A DNA stretch of 64,000 nucleotides from Watersipora subatra (Eukaryota; Bryozoa; Gymnolaemata; Cheilostomatida; Watersiporidae), in the NCBI RefSeq assembly GCF_963576615.1, contig NC_088712.1, positions 58,092,300 to 58,156,299 on the forward strand, read 5' to 3'. Made by a program: the position numbers and the translations under genes. Below are positions 36,735 to 46,974 of the stretch, piece after piece; position 1 is the stretch's first letter, and the number at the start of each line of letters is the position of its first letter. Under the pieces are notes generated by a model. The model had not been told where the DNA came from. It searched no databases and was given only the letters and a program-made list of their open reading frames with translations.

Positions 36735-38444
36735 CAGGGAATACTGTTTTTGTGGCAAGATCCAGTGTATTCAAATATCTGATCAATTAATTTCTGTCGG
36801 AACTCTAAGTCAGTTATTTTACAGCCGCTATGGATTCTATAAACTATGAGTGCGTTGTATACACAAATATCTAATAAATGAAATAGTTTTTTGTACCATT
36901 TCATGGTTTGACGCGCAGCGTTATATTAACGCAAATTTTGATCAGATTTGTCAACTATCCCCGTGTGTTTGTTGTAATCCTCAGTAGCTGCTGGTTTGCA
37001 AACTTTATCCCCTCTATAATTTGCTTTGTCTGTAACTACGACTTCCATGTTTTTATGCATAGTTAAAATTACAGAAATGTAGTAAACCATTCATTAATTT
37101 CTTGACTATTTTGTGAGGGATTCCTCTACCAGTTCCTTCGGCTTGCTTTCGCTCATCACCAATGTACACATTCAGCTTGTGCACATAGCCAGAGACAGCA
37201 TCGCAGAGAGCAAAGAGCTTTATTCCTAATCTAGATCTGTTAGATGGAATATACTGCCTGAAGCTGAGCCGCCCTTTCCAAGCCAGCAAGCTTTCATATA
37301 TAGATATAAATTTACCAGGCAGCAAAACAAAAGATAACCGGTCACATATCATGGCAAAAACATTTCCTAGCTTGAACATTTTATTGCCAGCAGGGTTTTC
37401 CGACTTTTCAGTGGATTGTAAACTGTTTGAAACTATTAAAAACCTGTTTTTATAATCATTTTACTAAACACTGGCGTTAATGACCAATTATTGGTAGACC
37501 AGTAAGACAACAGAGTAGGCCTCGCGACAATACCCATAAGCAAAATTAAACCAAAAACTCGCCAAATATCTTTGTCATCGACAAGCTGCCAGGCATCAGC
37601 ATGTTTTTGAAGGCCATATCTATTTGTTTCATTAACTATAAAATTCATGATGGCTGATGTAATTAACAGCTATGAATAACCAGAACTCAAGATCTCATAT
37701 TAGGTCTTCAGTTCAAATCATGTTGATTGGCCTTGATTGATAGATAGATCATCATGATCATCAAATTCAAACGGACAAAACAGCAGGTTACAATGGAATA
37801 TTTAACCACATCACATGGAAAATCTGGTCTGTGATGGCATCTGTTAGTTGCTTGAAATGTACTGTCAGTAAATAGTGATTGAATCATATTAATATGGGCA
37901 ATATGGACATCGTTCTTGATATTCAATGACAATGAATTAAGGGCTATCATCGTGAATGAACGACGTCTTCGGTTTGATCATAAAAATAATTATTCGACTT
38001 ACCTAGCAATAGTTGAAAATGGTTCCAAAAGGTTGACCTTATAATGGTCAACACGTCCAGTTACCGTTTTCATTTGTTGAGGTGATGGTACTGCTAAATC
38101 ATTTAAATTAATGATGGCCGATGTAATGAAAAGTTTTAAATATTCAAAAATACTTATCTGTCCAGGAATTCGACTTTTTACACCTGCCAAGCTTTCAGCA
38201 AAATGCAATTCTTTGGGTTTAAGTCGGCTCCTCTTTGAAATCCGTAAATACTCCCTCTTTCATCGCCAGCCATTTCACTCTCACTTTCACTATCAGATTC
38301 ACCCTATTGATCTTCTATTTCACTTTCATCGTCTTCCCCACATTCTTCTGACCTGATATCTTCTTCACTTCCAAACCAGTGGATGTCTTCCTCTAAACGT
38401 ACTCTTTTGGCTTAGCTCGAACGATCACATCTGTTCATGATGAA

Positions 38445-40100
38445 TAGCAAATCCAAAAAATAAGAGATGTTATTTACAACGTGTTTTTCTAGCACATGCG
38501 TATTACGGGTTATTTATAGACTCAAAACATTAGTATAAAAAAACCTACCAAAAATTGATGAAATAACCAATTTTAATTTTTATCGCTTTAATAAATAAAA
38601 TATTTTTAAAAAAGTCTATCTTAGACTGAATTATTTTGGGATTTTCGGGGTCCATACGCTGAGACATTTGTCGTTAGACGGGCTTCGGATCGAAAGGGCT
38701 AGACAGTTTTCCCATGAACACTTTTGCATAGATTATCAACAAATGCACCGATGAATGCGTATACATTCACTGCAGGCTCAGTGTGTTGAACTTTCAACCA
38801 TTTTTTACATCCACATACTAAAATTTTTACACTTACTTTTTGGATAGCTATTTCATACATATTTTATGTCATCCTTTTTTAGAATTATTTTTTATTGTAT
38901 GAGTAAACTCGAAATTATCTGATAAATTTTGCCATCAACTCTATGGTCCAGTTCAACTAAACTAATGTGACCCTTTTTGCCATCAACTCGTTATTTGAGT
39001 TATTTCACAGCAATATTTGACCCAATAATGAATTTTATTCAAAACTACATAAACATGAAATAAATAGACTTATTTTATGTCCCTCTTGAAACAAGCCTAT
39101 TCTGTAACAAAAAATGATGCTTTCACAGCGGTTTCTTATTTCATCACGTTACCACTTAACATATAACTTTTCCTTCGTTTTGCCTCATGTGAAGTGTTTT
39201 CTTAACTTGTCGGATCTTTTGGTGGCCATCAAGCATTCTATATATGAACTTGAAACAATAGCCATGTGCAGCATATTTTGGAAATTATATTGATTATTTT
39301 GGGTTATTTTGGGCTTGCTCATCACAATGAGCTGTGTAATGGTCCTCTGACTTATGACTATTAACTAAAAGTGCTGGATTGGTGGTTCAAGTAGTTGGTT
39401 TAGGATTTGCGAATGTAGAAGACTGTATTTTAGGTGTAGATTTAATTTTGAGAATTAGACTGATTTGTTTTGGATGGAAAACTTTAAAACATTGTATCTA
39501 TTGAAAATGCAAACTTTCAACAGCAGAAAATCTAAAGTATAAGGACTAATACAATAGCAGAGTAATACCTAAAGCGTAAGTAAAAGATGGAATTCAAATG
39601 ATTTCTGATTTATGCATGCTTATATATGTTTGCCTAGTTATTATAACGTATGTCAGCCAACCGCCATATCCGTAGATTCCAGACGATTGGGCACTGCAAA
39701 ACCTCCTAGGCAGAAAGCGAGTAAGTAAAAATAAGCAAATAACATTTATGCTAAGCAGTGAATTGCAGGTGCTAAAAAATTAGAATAACAAACCGGCGTG
39801 TCAGGCAACCAAGAGTCCAGAATTTGGTTTCCCAATGTCAAAAATAGTTATATAAAAGGGTATGAGTGGTTCTGCAAGAGGCGTATAATAATCTTATGAC
39901 TGTATTCATAGATATTACTATGAAAGTGGAATAACATTATGGTTCCTTTGTCTCAGAATGACACGGTCTTGAGGGGCTGTGTAACCAAGGATTACAAAAA
40001 GTTGGGTGCTTCACAGCTGCGCTGTCGTTTTCACTTATATTGCCACATTTGCTTATGGTTGCTTCATTGCACACATTACTCCAAATATCCCTTCGAGTCC
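38445..40100. other. No feature recognised
   Basis: AT-rich DNA without a gene or clear repeat; the piggyBac 5' terminal repeat is presumably in the first few hundred bases but I could not define it. Confidence 0.45.
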
Positions 40101-40110
40101 CGACACATTC

Positions 40111-41149
40111 TCAGCAACGCTTCTGGTCCCAGTTTTTATTTACTATTATTTGAGCATTCCCACAGCACAAATATTGTGTTGAAGTTAGTTTACCACCCCT
40201 AGCCCATCTACCAAACCTACTGCTGACTATTTTTTCTACTTCACCTTCAACTATTCTATAAAAATAAGGCTTGGTGGCAACCATACTCGTTAGATGTTTT
40301 GCTTCAATCTCTTTCAATCTGTATAACGGACTTGTTGATGCTAGGGTTGGCGGCTCCACATCGACATTCACTGGTTTTGATTTTGACATAAGATGTTTTT
40401 AGATCCTCGACGAGGTCATGAATGTAAACTACAAAATTAAAACAATAATTATGAAAAAGCACAAAAATTGTGTTGATAATTTGACTGGGTCTGTATAAAT
40501 GATCACTGAAGCAGCTTTTAGAAACCCACGACAACATGGACCAAAACAGACCCCATTTATTTAGTGTGTACATTGTTTCTTCAGCGGTGATAAGTCTGCC
40601 ACCCTCACTTGCTATATGTAGCATCTTTTCTCCGATAAACAGTAGTTGATACTCGCTTGGTCGCCTTACTCCTCTGAACGACAACCAGTGACGTTCCATC
40701 ACTCTTCTGCTTGACATCTCTGTTACAGTTTTCGTTATGTAACAACAGTTGTACTTTATAAAAAAAACAAGGTCTCAATTTTAGTAAGTTGCCATTTGCA
40801 AAGGCCGCAAATCACGAAACCGATCAACTGAGACATACCAGAACAGTAATGTTTCTCTGTCAAACGTTGGTTAGAGCTTACTGATTTGGTGTACTCATGG
40901 GTCTGTTCCATTGGTCTATCGAGTAACAGCAAACTTGGTCTATAAACAGCCTCCGAGGCCCACTGACTGCAGTGTTGACCGACTTACTGGAGAAGTAATT
41001 ACAACTTTTGTATACACCTTGATAGCATTCCACTATAACTGAAGCCTTCCATCTTTGGTGCATTCCTGTTGATTTCCGCATGGAAAGATTCTAGCTCGGA
41101 AGTAGCAAGCCTACCACCCTTAGATATGGCATCAATCAAACCCTTTCTT
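40111..41149 (-). pseudogene. Transposase-like remnant of unknown superfamily
   Basis: From 41149 the minus strand reads 'LIDAISKGGRLATSELESFH' and 'NRNAPKMEGFSYSGMLSRC'. This has the pattern of a conserved '(E)LExFHs..xxxxPKxxxFSYxxMxxR' block seen in transposon-derived proteins of invertebrates and fish. It decays, then a 137-codon frame from 40717 ('ERHWLSFRGVRRPSEYQLLF') and a 92-codon frame from 40389 follow. The left boundary and superfamily are unknown. The foldback element at 41154 sits exactly at its upstream edge and probably interrupts it. Confidence 0.45.
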
Positions 41150-41947
41150 TTAAACCATAACTGTCACGAACAACTTTTATTGTATTTACTAGGTAAATCA
41201 GACACGCTGATTCCGATTTTGTACTCAAAATAAAGATTAGTCCACTAGCCTTCAAAGTCATTTAGGCTTTTTTAAAGCGTTTCAATATCCGTTTCGAAAA
41301 CAACACATTCGGCATTACAAGCTCCGCCCATAAATATGTGACGAAACCTAGCTTTTTCAGAAACGGAAGTTAGGAAAGTTTAGTCCGATTTAGAATAATA
41401 GAGATGGGTGTCTTAAAACCCATTATTATCTAAATCCAGCCTGTAAAATAATTTCAGTTTTTTATGAAAGGGATATAAACTATTTAAAATTGCTCGCAGC
41501 TTGTTATATGACGTTTAAATGGGCTGGACGCCAAGAAAAATGAGCTCAAAAAGCGCGGTTTTATCACGAGCTAGCGTTGTTATCGCGCTTTTTAAATATG
41601 CAATGCTAAATAGCTTATCTACCTTTCAGAAAATACTGATATTATTTTTAAAGCTGGATTTAGATATTAATAGATTTTAAAACACCCATCTCTATTATTC
41701 TAAATCGGTCTAAACATCTCTACGTAACTTCTGTTCCTAAAAAGCTAGGTTACGTCAAGAATTTATGGGCGGAGCTTGTTATGCCGATCGTGTTGTTTTC
41801 GAGACCGATATTAAAACGCTATAAAAAAATCCTTTGTTACTCTGAAAGTTAGTTGCCTAATCTTTATTTTGAATACAAAATCGGAATCAGCATGTCTGAT
41901 TTACCTAGTAAATACGATAAAAGTTGTTCGTGGCAGTTATGGTTTAA
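41150..41947. mobile_element. Foldback element, about 290-bp inverted arms, TTAA ends
   Basis: Arms 41154-41440 and 41652-41943 are imperfect reverse complements starting ACCATAACTG and ending CAGTTATGGT. TTAA lies at both outer edges (41150-41153, 41944-41947). The centre is about 210 bp and non-coding and includes a smaller inverted pair (AAAAGCGCG / CGCGCTTTT). TTAA is the piggyBac target site, so a piggyBac-mobilised MITE is plausible, but the tips lack the usual CCC start. Confidence 0.85.
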
Positions 41948-42136
41948 GAATCGCTCTTAGTTTCACTGCCGTTAGTCTATCTACAAAACAACAGAAATTT
42001 TGATTATTGCAATTCCAGGGCTTCATTTTTACTTTTGGCATAAGTTGACCTATACCTTGCCGGTGATGGTAACATAAACTATATATATATAGTATATATA
42101 TATATTAGATATAAAAAGTATGAAAGTTTGATAAAA

Positions 42137-42178
42137 CTGTACTACTCAAAGTTTCATGTAGACAATCGTCAGATACAG
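42137..42178 (-). ncRNA. Hammerhead ribozyme (Penelope flank, B2)
   Basis: Minus strand: CTGTAT, CTGACGA, a short and weak stem II (TTGTCTACAT), GAAAC, loop TTTGA, GTA, GTACAG. Stem I pairs CTGTAT with GTACAG (one G-U). The core is intact but stem II has only about three pairs. Confidence 0.65.
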
Positions 42179-42254
42179 TATTAACATAGCAGTTAAAATA
42201 TACTGTTTCACTCACCTAAAATAGATATAAAAAGTGTGAAAGTTTAATAAAACT

Positions 42255-42307
42255 GTATGACTTAGAGTTTCGTGCTGGTGGTAAAATAACATGCACTCAT
42301 CAGACAC
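42255..42307 (-). ncRNA. Hammerhead ribozyme (Penelope flank, B1)
   Basis: Minus strand: GTGT, CTGATGA, stem II GTGC...GCAC with a 17-nt loop, GAAAC, loop TCTAA, cleavage site GTC, then ATAC pairing with the first GTGT. It lies just 3' of the decayed Penelope ORF ending near 42430, the location expected for Penelope pLTR ribozymes. Confidence 0.8.
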
Positions 42308-42681
42308 TGGTGATAATTAATACTTTTTTGGTTCTTGTATATTATTATAACCAAATAATCCAAGGTAAGCTAAACAGTTAAAGTCATTATAGATAATTAT
42401 GAAGGTTCAAATTTATAAAGCATAAATTTACCTAAATAGCGGCAAGATGAGAAGACTTCGTTTGTTGTTAAGATTAGCTATTTCTGGTTTGCATAGGGTG
42501 TAATACTGTTCAACGATACAAAGGTTGCACAAATATTTCTCATTATAGTTTGCAGCGGCCTTGGTGATTATTCGCCAGTCAATGTTGTATTCGATGTCGT
42601 TGTCTTTAAGCTGCCAAGCATATTTGCTGAGTTCGGTTGCCAGCCTTTTACTTTGGAGCTGAAAAGATGCGGCATGATTGT

Positions 42682-43923
42682 TCTAACGTACCTGATTCCT
42701 AGTTATCACTTCCTTCTCTCCCGGTTCTCGCAGTTAAGATGCCGTAATCCTCTCCTAGCTGTCGTAAACCGGACATCCGGTTTCCCGCATCACATCTTTT
42801 CTCTTTATCTCTTTTCTTTAGCCCTGTTAATTATCCACTGGCTATTATCCCTGGCTAGTGTTCCCATTCTATTTATTTTACTTCACATACTATCGAAGAG
42901 TAGGGACATCTTGTCGGATGTCTCTGTTTCTTATCTCGGGTTGTTCAGCAAAACGAACTCTCCGCTGCCTGACTGGTGACTTTCTTTCCCTTGCATCTCT
43001 ATCTTTTTGATTTTTTGTCTCTTTTCCTCCCTGTTAACCCTTTCTCCTCTTGCCCCTGGCTCTTTCTCTTTCAATAGCTCTTTCAGCTCTTATCCTATAT
43101 TCTCTAGCTCTTACCACATCTCTTTCGTAATCTCTTTCAACTGCTGCCATTTCACTTTCAAACCTTATTTCACCTTCCTTTTTTTCTTTATCTTGTCTTG
43201 CTCTTTCTTGTCTTGTGGAATTCTATTACCTCTTTTCCATCTTGGTTTTCTCTAGCAGCTTCGACGTTCCTTTCCTCTGAACTTTCATCTCTATCCAACC
43301 TCTCTATTAACTTCTTGTCTAGTTTCCCATTTCAATTCCTGCTCTAGTATCCCTTTCTCTCCTTGGAGGCCGAAATAGACGTTTCCTCAAGTCCATCGCA
43401 TCCCTTCTTGTAGCTATGTATCTGGACATAGTTTCAGACAACACCCTCGCCCAGTGTTCATTAGGGTGGACTTCATCCTTTAAGTGTTCTTTATTAAAGA
43501 AGAACAGGCCATCCGTCCCTCTTCCAAAAAGGCGAGTGCACAAGCTAGGTGTGCCCTCCCTTTTGTTAGAGTTAAGGGTACAAATAAGCCTATTCAGACG
43601 ACCTATGATGCCGTACTGTGTAGCTGGCACCCTAGTAGAGGGATAAAAGGAACAAAGGACCACTCCCGGTCTGTTGGATGCCCTTCTCAGAGTCTGCTCA
43701 TACCAAAAAACCCTGTCCCCATCCACGGCGTTATCCTGTCGGCCCATGATGTCAGGAACTCTGGATATAATAATTTTTATTCCTGGGATCCCACTCTTGG
43801 CACCATCTAACGTACCTGATTCTTAGTTCCTAGTTATTGCTTCCTTCTCTCCCAGTTCTCGCAGTTAATATGCCATAATCTCTCCTAGCTGTTGCAAACC
43901 GGACATCGGTTTCCCGCATCACA
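42682..43923 (-). mobile_element. Short non-autonomous LTR element inserted in Penelope copy B
   Basis: Direct repeats of 113 and 118 bp (42682-42794, 43806-43923) flank 1.0 kb. Flanks share ATTG(T/C), a 4-5 bp TSD. On the minus strand the LTR starts TGTGATGC. The primer site TGGTGCCAAGAGTGGGA (43805-43789) directly follows the 5' LTR and resembles the tRNA-Leu 3' end. A long purine tract (42819-42795) directly precedes the 3' LTR. The same primer family, the similar TGTGAT start and a CCGG-CCGG palindrome in the LTR link it to the 34-36.7 kb element. Confidence 0.88.
43319..43747 (-). CDS. SGNH-hydrolase-like C-terminal domain carried by the LTR element
   Basis: 142 codons from an ATG about 40 nt after the primer site. 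'MGRQDNAVDGDRV' could correspond to a block III-like (GxND) motif. 'VVLCSFYPSTRVP', 'GIIGRLNRLICTLN' and 'LKDEVHPNEHWARVLSETM' match the order of SGNH/GDSL esterases, with the Asp-x-x-His of block V present (DEVHPN). The block I nucleophile (GDS) is absent because the interior starts too late, so an active esterase is unlikely. Past the stop at 43319 the minus strand continues with charged, coiled-coil-like coding remnants (43250-42930, ending near 'RRVRFAEQPEIRNRD'). Family assignment is by motif only. Confidence 0.5.
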   Translation of the reverse strand: MGRQDNAVDGDRVFWYEQTLRRASNRPGVVLCSFYPSTRVPATQYGIIGRLNRLICTLNSNKREGTPSLCTRLFGRGTDGLFFFNKEHLKDEVHPNEHWARVLSETMSRYIATRRDAMDLRKRLFRPPRRERDTRAGIEMGN

Positions 43924-45301
43924 ATTGCTACACCTGGTTTTGAACATGATCGATGTTAGGCCAATGTAACTTTCGGTCGAATTGTTGGATCTGATAGTGG
44001 CCTGATAAATAATATTACTAGCCATGCAGTCACCGCCCAATGGGCAATCGGCTTTGGTTCTACAGTTGCACGTTTTTATGGTTGCATTTTCAATTGGTGT
44101 TTGTTGTTTGTTTAGTAGCTTGCTGTTGTGGCTGTTTATGATGGAAGCAACGTTCGGCATGCAGCTGTAGCTCAGTTTGATGGTATTGCGGTTGAATATT
44201 TTCTTTTAAACAGATTGATCATTAAATTCTCTGTCTAAAATTCTAAAGAATCTTTTTCCGATGTAAATGGCCAAAGTACTGCTGTACGGGGATTGAACCA
44301 GGTGATGTTCCGGCGTCTAGTGGTTGTGTCCTGCTTTGGTGTTCTAGGTTGGAATGTCAATATGTGTTTATGTAGACTTTCTTTGAGGGCTGCTTGGTAC
44401 ATTGGAGTTGCTTCTTTGAATACTGATTGGTCGGAAGAGATGTTGGACAGCCCTAGATTGATTGATATAGGTATATTTTGCGGGATCTGCGGGGGATGGT
44501 TAGACAGGTGGTGGACATACAGTGGCTTGTTGTTAGGCTTTATATACGGTCTATATTTGCTATCTTTAAGATTCAGGGTAAGATCTAAAAAGTTTGCTAC
44601 TTTTAGGTTTGCTTCTACTGTGATCGCTAGCTTGTTAGCTTTGAAGATATTACACAGCTTTTTCTTGATGTTATCTATATCTCTAGGGGTCTCGCTAATA
44701 ATCTTATATAGCCCGTAATTTCCTTTTATCTGTTTTTTAATTTGACTAAGCAGAAATAATCCTATAATTTCACACGTTTCAGCTCCATCGTAGCTTCCCA
44801 TTGTTACATCAAATGATAAATTTCCCTTTTTGTCCCACGGTTTATTGTCATGCACCAGTATAGAAGATTTGGCATGTAATATAATTTTTTTATCTTCAGT
44901 TGAGATGGATGTATATTGGCACGCAAAGTCTAGCGCTGCTACTAACAGTTCTTTAGTAATCGATGGATAAAATTCCACCATGTCAAACATCACAAAACTA
45001 TGATATTTCTTGTTGTTGATGTTATTAAACCACTGTAGTACTGAATTAGTGTTCTGCCACAGGTTAGCATCGGTTCCTATCTTTACTTGGTGGATGATGT
45101 TCTCAAGCAGGAAACTTAGAGCACTTTTATAGACAACATGACCATAAATAATTCTTTTGTATATATATATATATGATAAATATATATACATATATACATA
45201 CAGTAGATGCAGTATGAACAGTCTCTTGCATGAAAGTGCTCAATATTAAAATAGAGCGATGTAAAATTGGGTAAAAATGAAAGTTAAAGTTAAGTTTAAA
45301 A

Positions 45302-45355
45302 CAACTTTATTACTAATAGTTTCATATTGCCATGCAATAATCATCAGACATATAT
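45302..45355 (-). ncRNA. Hammerhead ribozyme, degraded (Penelope flank, A2)
   Basis: Minus strand: CTGATGA, stem II TATTGC-ATG-GCAATA (6 bp), GAAAC, loop TATTA, GTA, ATAAAGTTG. The core is intact. Stem I is poor because a TATATA microsatellite has replaced the 5' partner. Confidence 0.6.
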
Positions 45356-45392
45356 ACATAAATATATATACATGATATATACATATGTCTTG

Positions 45393-45438
<46 letters not shown>

Positions 45439-45461
45439 CATGTAAAACCTTAGATAAAAAA

Positions 45462-45518
45462 CAACTTCATTACTATTAGTTTCATGTCTGTTACGCAGAC
45501 AATCATCAGATAAAATTG
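45462..45518 (-). ncRNA. Hammerhead ribozyme (Penelope flank, A1)
   Basis: Minus strand: CAATTTTAT, CTGATGA, stem II TGTCTG-CGTAA-CAGACA (6 perfect pairs), GAAAC, loop TAATA, cleavage site GTA, then ATGAAGTTG. The last nine bases pair with the first nine (two G-U). All conserved core bases are present. It lies between the two Penelope copies. Confidence 0.88.
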
Positions 45519-45576
45519 TTTTGGTCCGACTGAGTTATATATGTAAGAGAGGTGTAATTACTATAACGACTGATAG

Positions 45577-46965
45577 CTATGTAATTGCATTTCGTAGTGT
45601 GTATTTAGCAGAATGTCGGCATGTGGAAGCTAGCTCGTTACGCTTGTTGAGTGAGCTCGTTTCTGGTTTTGTGAAGATGATGTACTTTTCTGATATGCAC
45701 AGGTTACAACGCTTGGTGGCTGGATCGTATGGCCTTGCGTGTTGAACGATTTTCCATTTAATTGTATACGGTGTGTTCAGGCCTTTTAGCTGCCAGATGT
45801 AGTTACTAAGCTCTGTGGCAGATTGCTTGTCCTGGTGCCTGAAAGATGATATGTGGCCGCTGAATCGTGTCTTAAAGGTATTTTCTGTGAGGCCAATATA
45901 ACTTTCTGTAGGTTTGCTACCGTCATTTGCGGTGACTACAGCTTGGTAAATGAGCGACTTGCTAAGACAGTTTCCTTCGAGAGGGCATTCATTTGGTGCG
46001 CGACAGTTGCATGTTTTGTTGTTTGCTGGGTGCGTTGAGGCGTTGTTCAAAAGCTTCTTATTGTGATTGTTGATGGTTTGTTTGATGTTAGGCATGCAGC
46101 TGTAGCCAATCTTTGTGTTGTTTCTATTAAATAGCTTTCTTAGAGGGTGATTGCTCGGAAAAGATTTATTTAATATTTTGATGAATGTCTGACCGATGTT
46201 ATTTGCCACGTTTCTGCTGTATGGTGGGTTGAACCATGTGATTTTTCTTCGTCGCCTGTGTTGTTTAGTTGGTGCAGTGGTCTCATGGGGTGTGAATTTC
46301 AGCTGGTGTGTATATCCGCTTGTTGTCAATGCCTGCTGGTACGGTGGTGCTGCTCGGTTGAACTCATTAGCATCGGATGAGTTTGCTGATAGTCGGTGGT
46401 TGATTGCTTGAGGTAGCTGCTTTATAATGCAGGGTGGGTGGTTGGATTGAGTGTGGATGTATGACGGGATGTTATTGGGTTTGTTGCACGGTGAGTATTT
46501 CCCAGTTGTTAGGTCGAAGGTGACGTCTAGGAAGTGTGTCACTTTTTTGTTGGTTTCGGCTGTGATGTTTAGTCCGTGCTTCTTGAATATAAGGCAGAGG
46601 TCTTTTTTTAGTTTTTCGGCTTGGCGGGGTGTAGATCCTGTTACTGCTAAACCGTCATCTCTATACAGTCCTAGGTTGATGCTGTGTTTTTCAGTGATCT
46701 CGTGTAGTAAGAATGAGCCAATTAATTCGCACGTTTCTGCTCCGTCGTAACTCCCCATTGTCCCGTCAAAATGGGAGTTTTCTCCCTTTTTGCCCCACGT
46801 TGTATTTCCGTTGAATAACACTGATTGTTTGGTGTGCATGATGATGCCTGTGTCCTCAGGTGTAATGTTATCGTAGTTTGATGCAAATTTCAATGCTGAT
46901 TGGAGGAGTTCGGCTGAGATAGAGGGGTAGAAATTGTCTACGTCAAACTCTATAGAGATAGCTCT
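45577..46965 (-). pseudogene. Penelope-like element, copy A: RT C-terminal half plus GIY-YIG endonuclease
   Basis: The frame is open from about 46965 to the stop at 45577, starting at RT motif A ('FDVDNFYPSISAELL', partly upstream of the first ATG). Then come 'DGTMGSYDGAETCELIG', catalytic 'GLYRDDGLAVTG', 'HFLDVTFDL', the linker 'RRRRKITWFNP', zinc cluster 'CNCRAPNECPLEGNC', GIY-YIG-type 'ESYIGLTENTFKTRFSGHIS' and 'CNLCISEKYIIF'. The 5' part is missing: it runs straight into unrelated AT-rich DNA. From motif A to the end I see no stop or frameshift, so this is the better preserved and younger copy. Role: target-primed retrotransposition of Penelope elements. Confidence 0.92.
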
Positions 46966-46974
46966 ATAAAGATA

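Larger units (their letters stand above)
34092..36739 (-). mobile_element. Complete but pol-less LTR retrotransposon with 5-bp TSD
   Basis: LTRs of about 191 bp (34097-34287 and 36543-36734) are direct repeats, about 90% alike, with TGTGA...TCACA ends. The flanking pentamer CAGGG occurs on both sides (34092-34096, 36735-36739). On the minus strand the 5' LTR is followed with no gap by a primer site matching the tRNA-Leu(UAA) 3' end at 13 of 14 positions. The 3' LTR is preceded by the purine tract CAAAGGGAGA. The 2.25-kb interior has gag-like and zinc-knuckle frames but no reverse transcriptase, RNase H or integrase core. The element is therefore non-autonomous (TR-GAG/LARD-like) and was mobilised in trans. 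Confidence 0.92.
33895..38440 (-). pseudogene. piggyBac transposase pseudogene, split by an LTR element
   Basis: Read 5' to 3' on the minus strand: an acidic Ser/Glu/Asp-rich N-terminus (38440-38240); 'FEYLKLFITSAI' (38150); 'IVNETNRYGLQKH' and 'MGIVARPTLLSYWSTNNWS' (37640-37440); 'ISIYESLLAWKGRLSFRQYI' and 'GIKLFALCDAVSGYVHKL' (37320-37180); 'MKWYKKLFHLLDICVYNALI' (36900). On the far side of the insertion (34091-33895) comes a Cys-rich end with 'FRICRPCKK' and 'TKFKC', typical of the piggyBac C-terminal zinc-binding domain. Frames change several times, and an extra about 450 bp lies between 'LFITSAI' and 'NETNRYG' with that junction partly repeated. The LTR element at 34097-36734 entered this gene, and the reading frame is continuous across the empty site. 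The transposase is dead. Confidence 0.9.
42430..45150 (-). pseudogene. Penelope-like element, copy B: reverse transcriptase plus GIY-YIG endonuclease, interrupted
   Basis: From about 45150 on the minus strand: 'VMFDMVEFYPSITKELL' (RT motif A), 'GTDANLWQNTNSVLQWF' before it, and 'DVTMGSYDGAETCEIIG'. Then comes a deletion where copy A has YRDDG: here 'GLYKIISETPRD', so the catalytic Asp pair is lost. The frame continues to 44235. After a shift, 44160-43924 carries 'CNCRTKADCPLGGDC' and 'ESYIGLTSIMFKTR' (zinc cluster and GIY-YIG-type start). An LTR element then interrupts the gene (42682-43923). The rest resumes at 42680 with 'ATELSKYAWQLKD' and 'CNLCIVEQY'. It is a multiply disabled retroelement. 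Confidence 0.9.

Noticed and set aside
44293-46750. Plus-strand frames of 61-141 codons with hydrophobic segments
   Set aside because: Complementary shadows of the two Penelope ORFs, whose RT and endonuclease motifs are on the minus strand.
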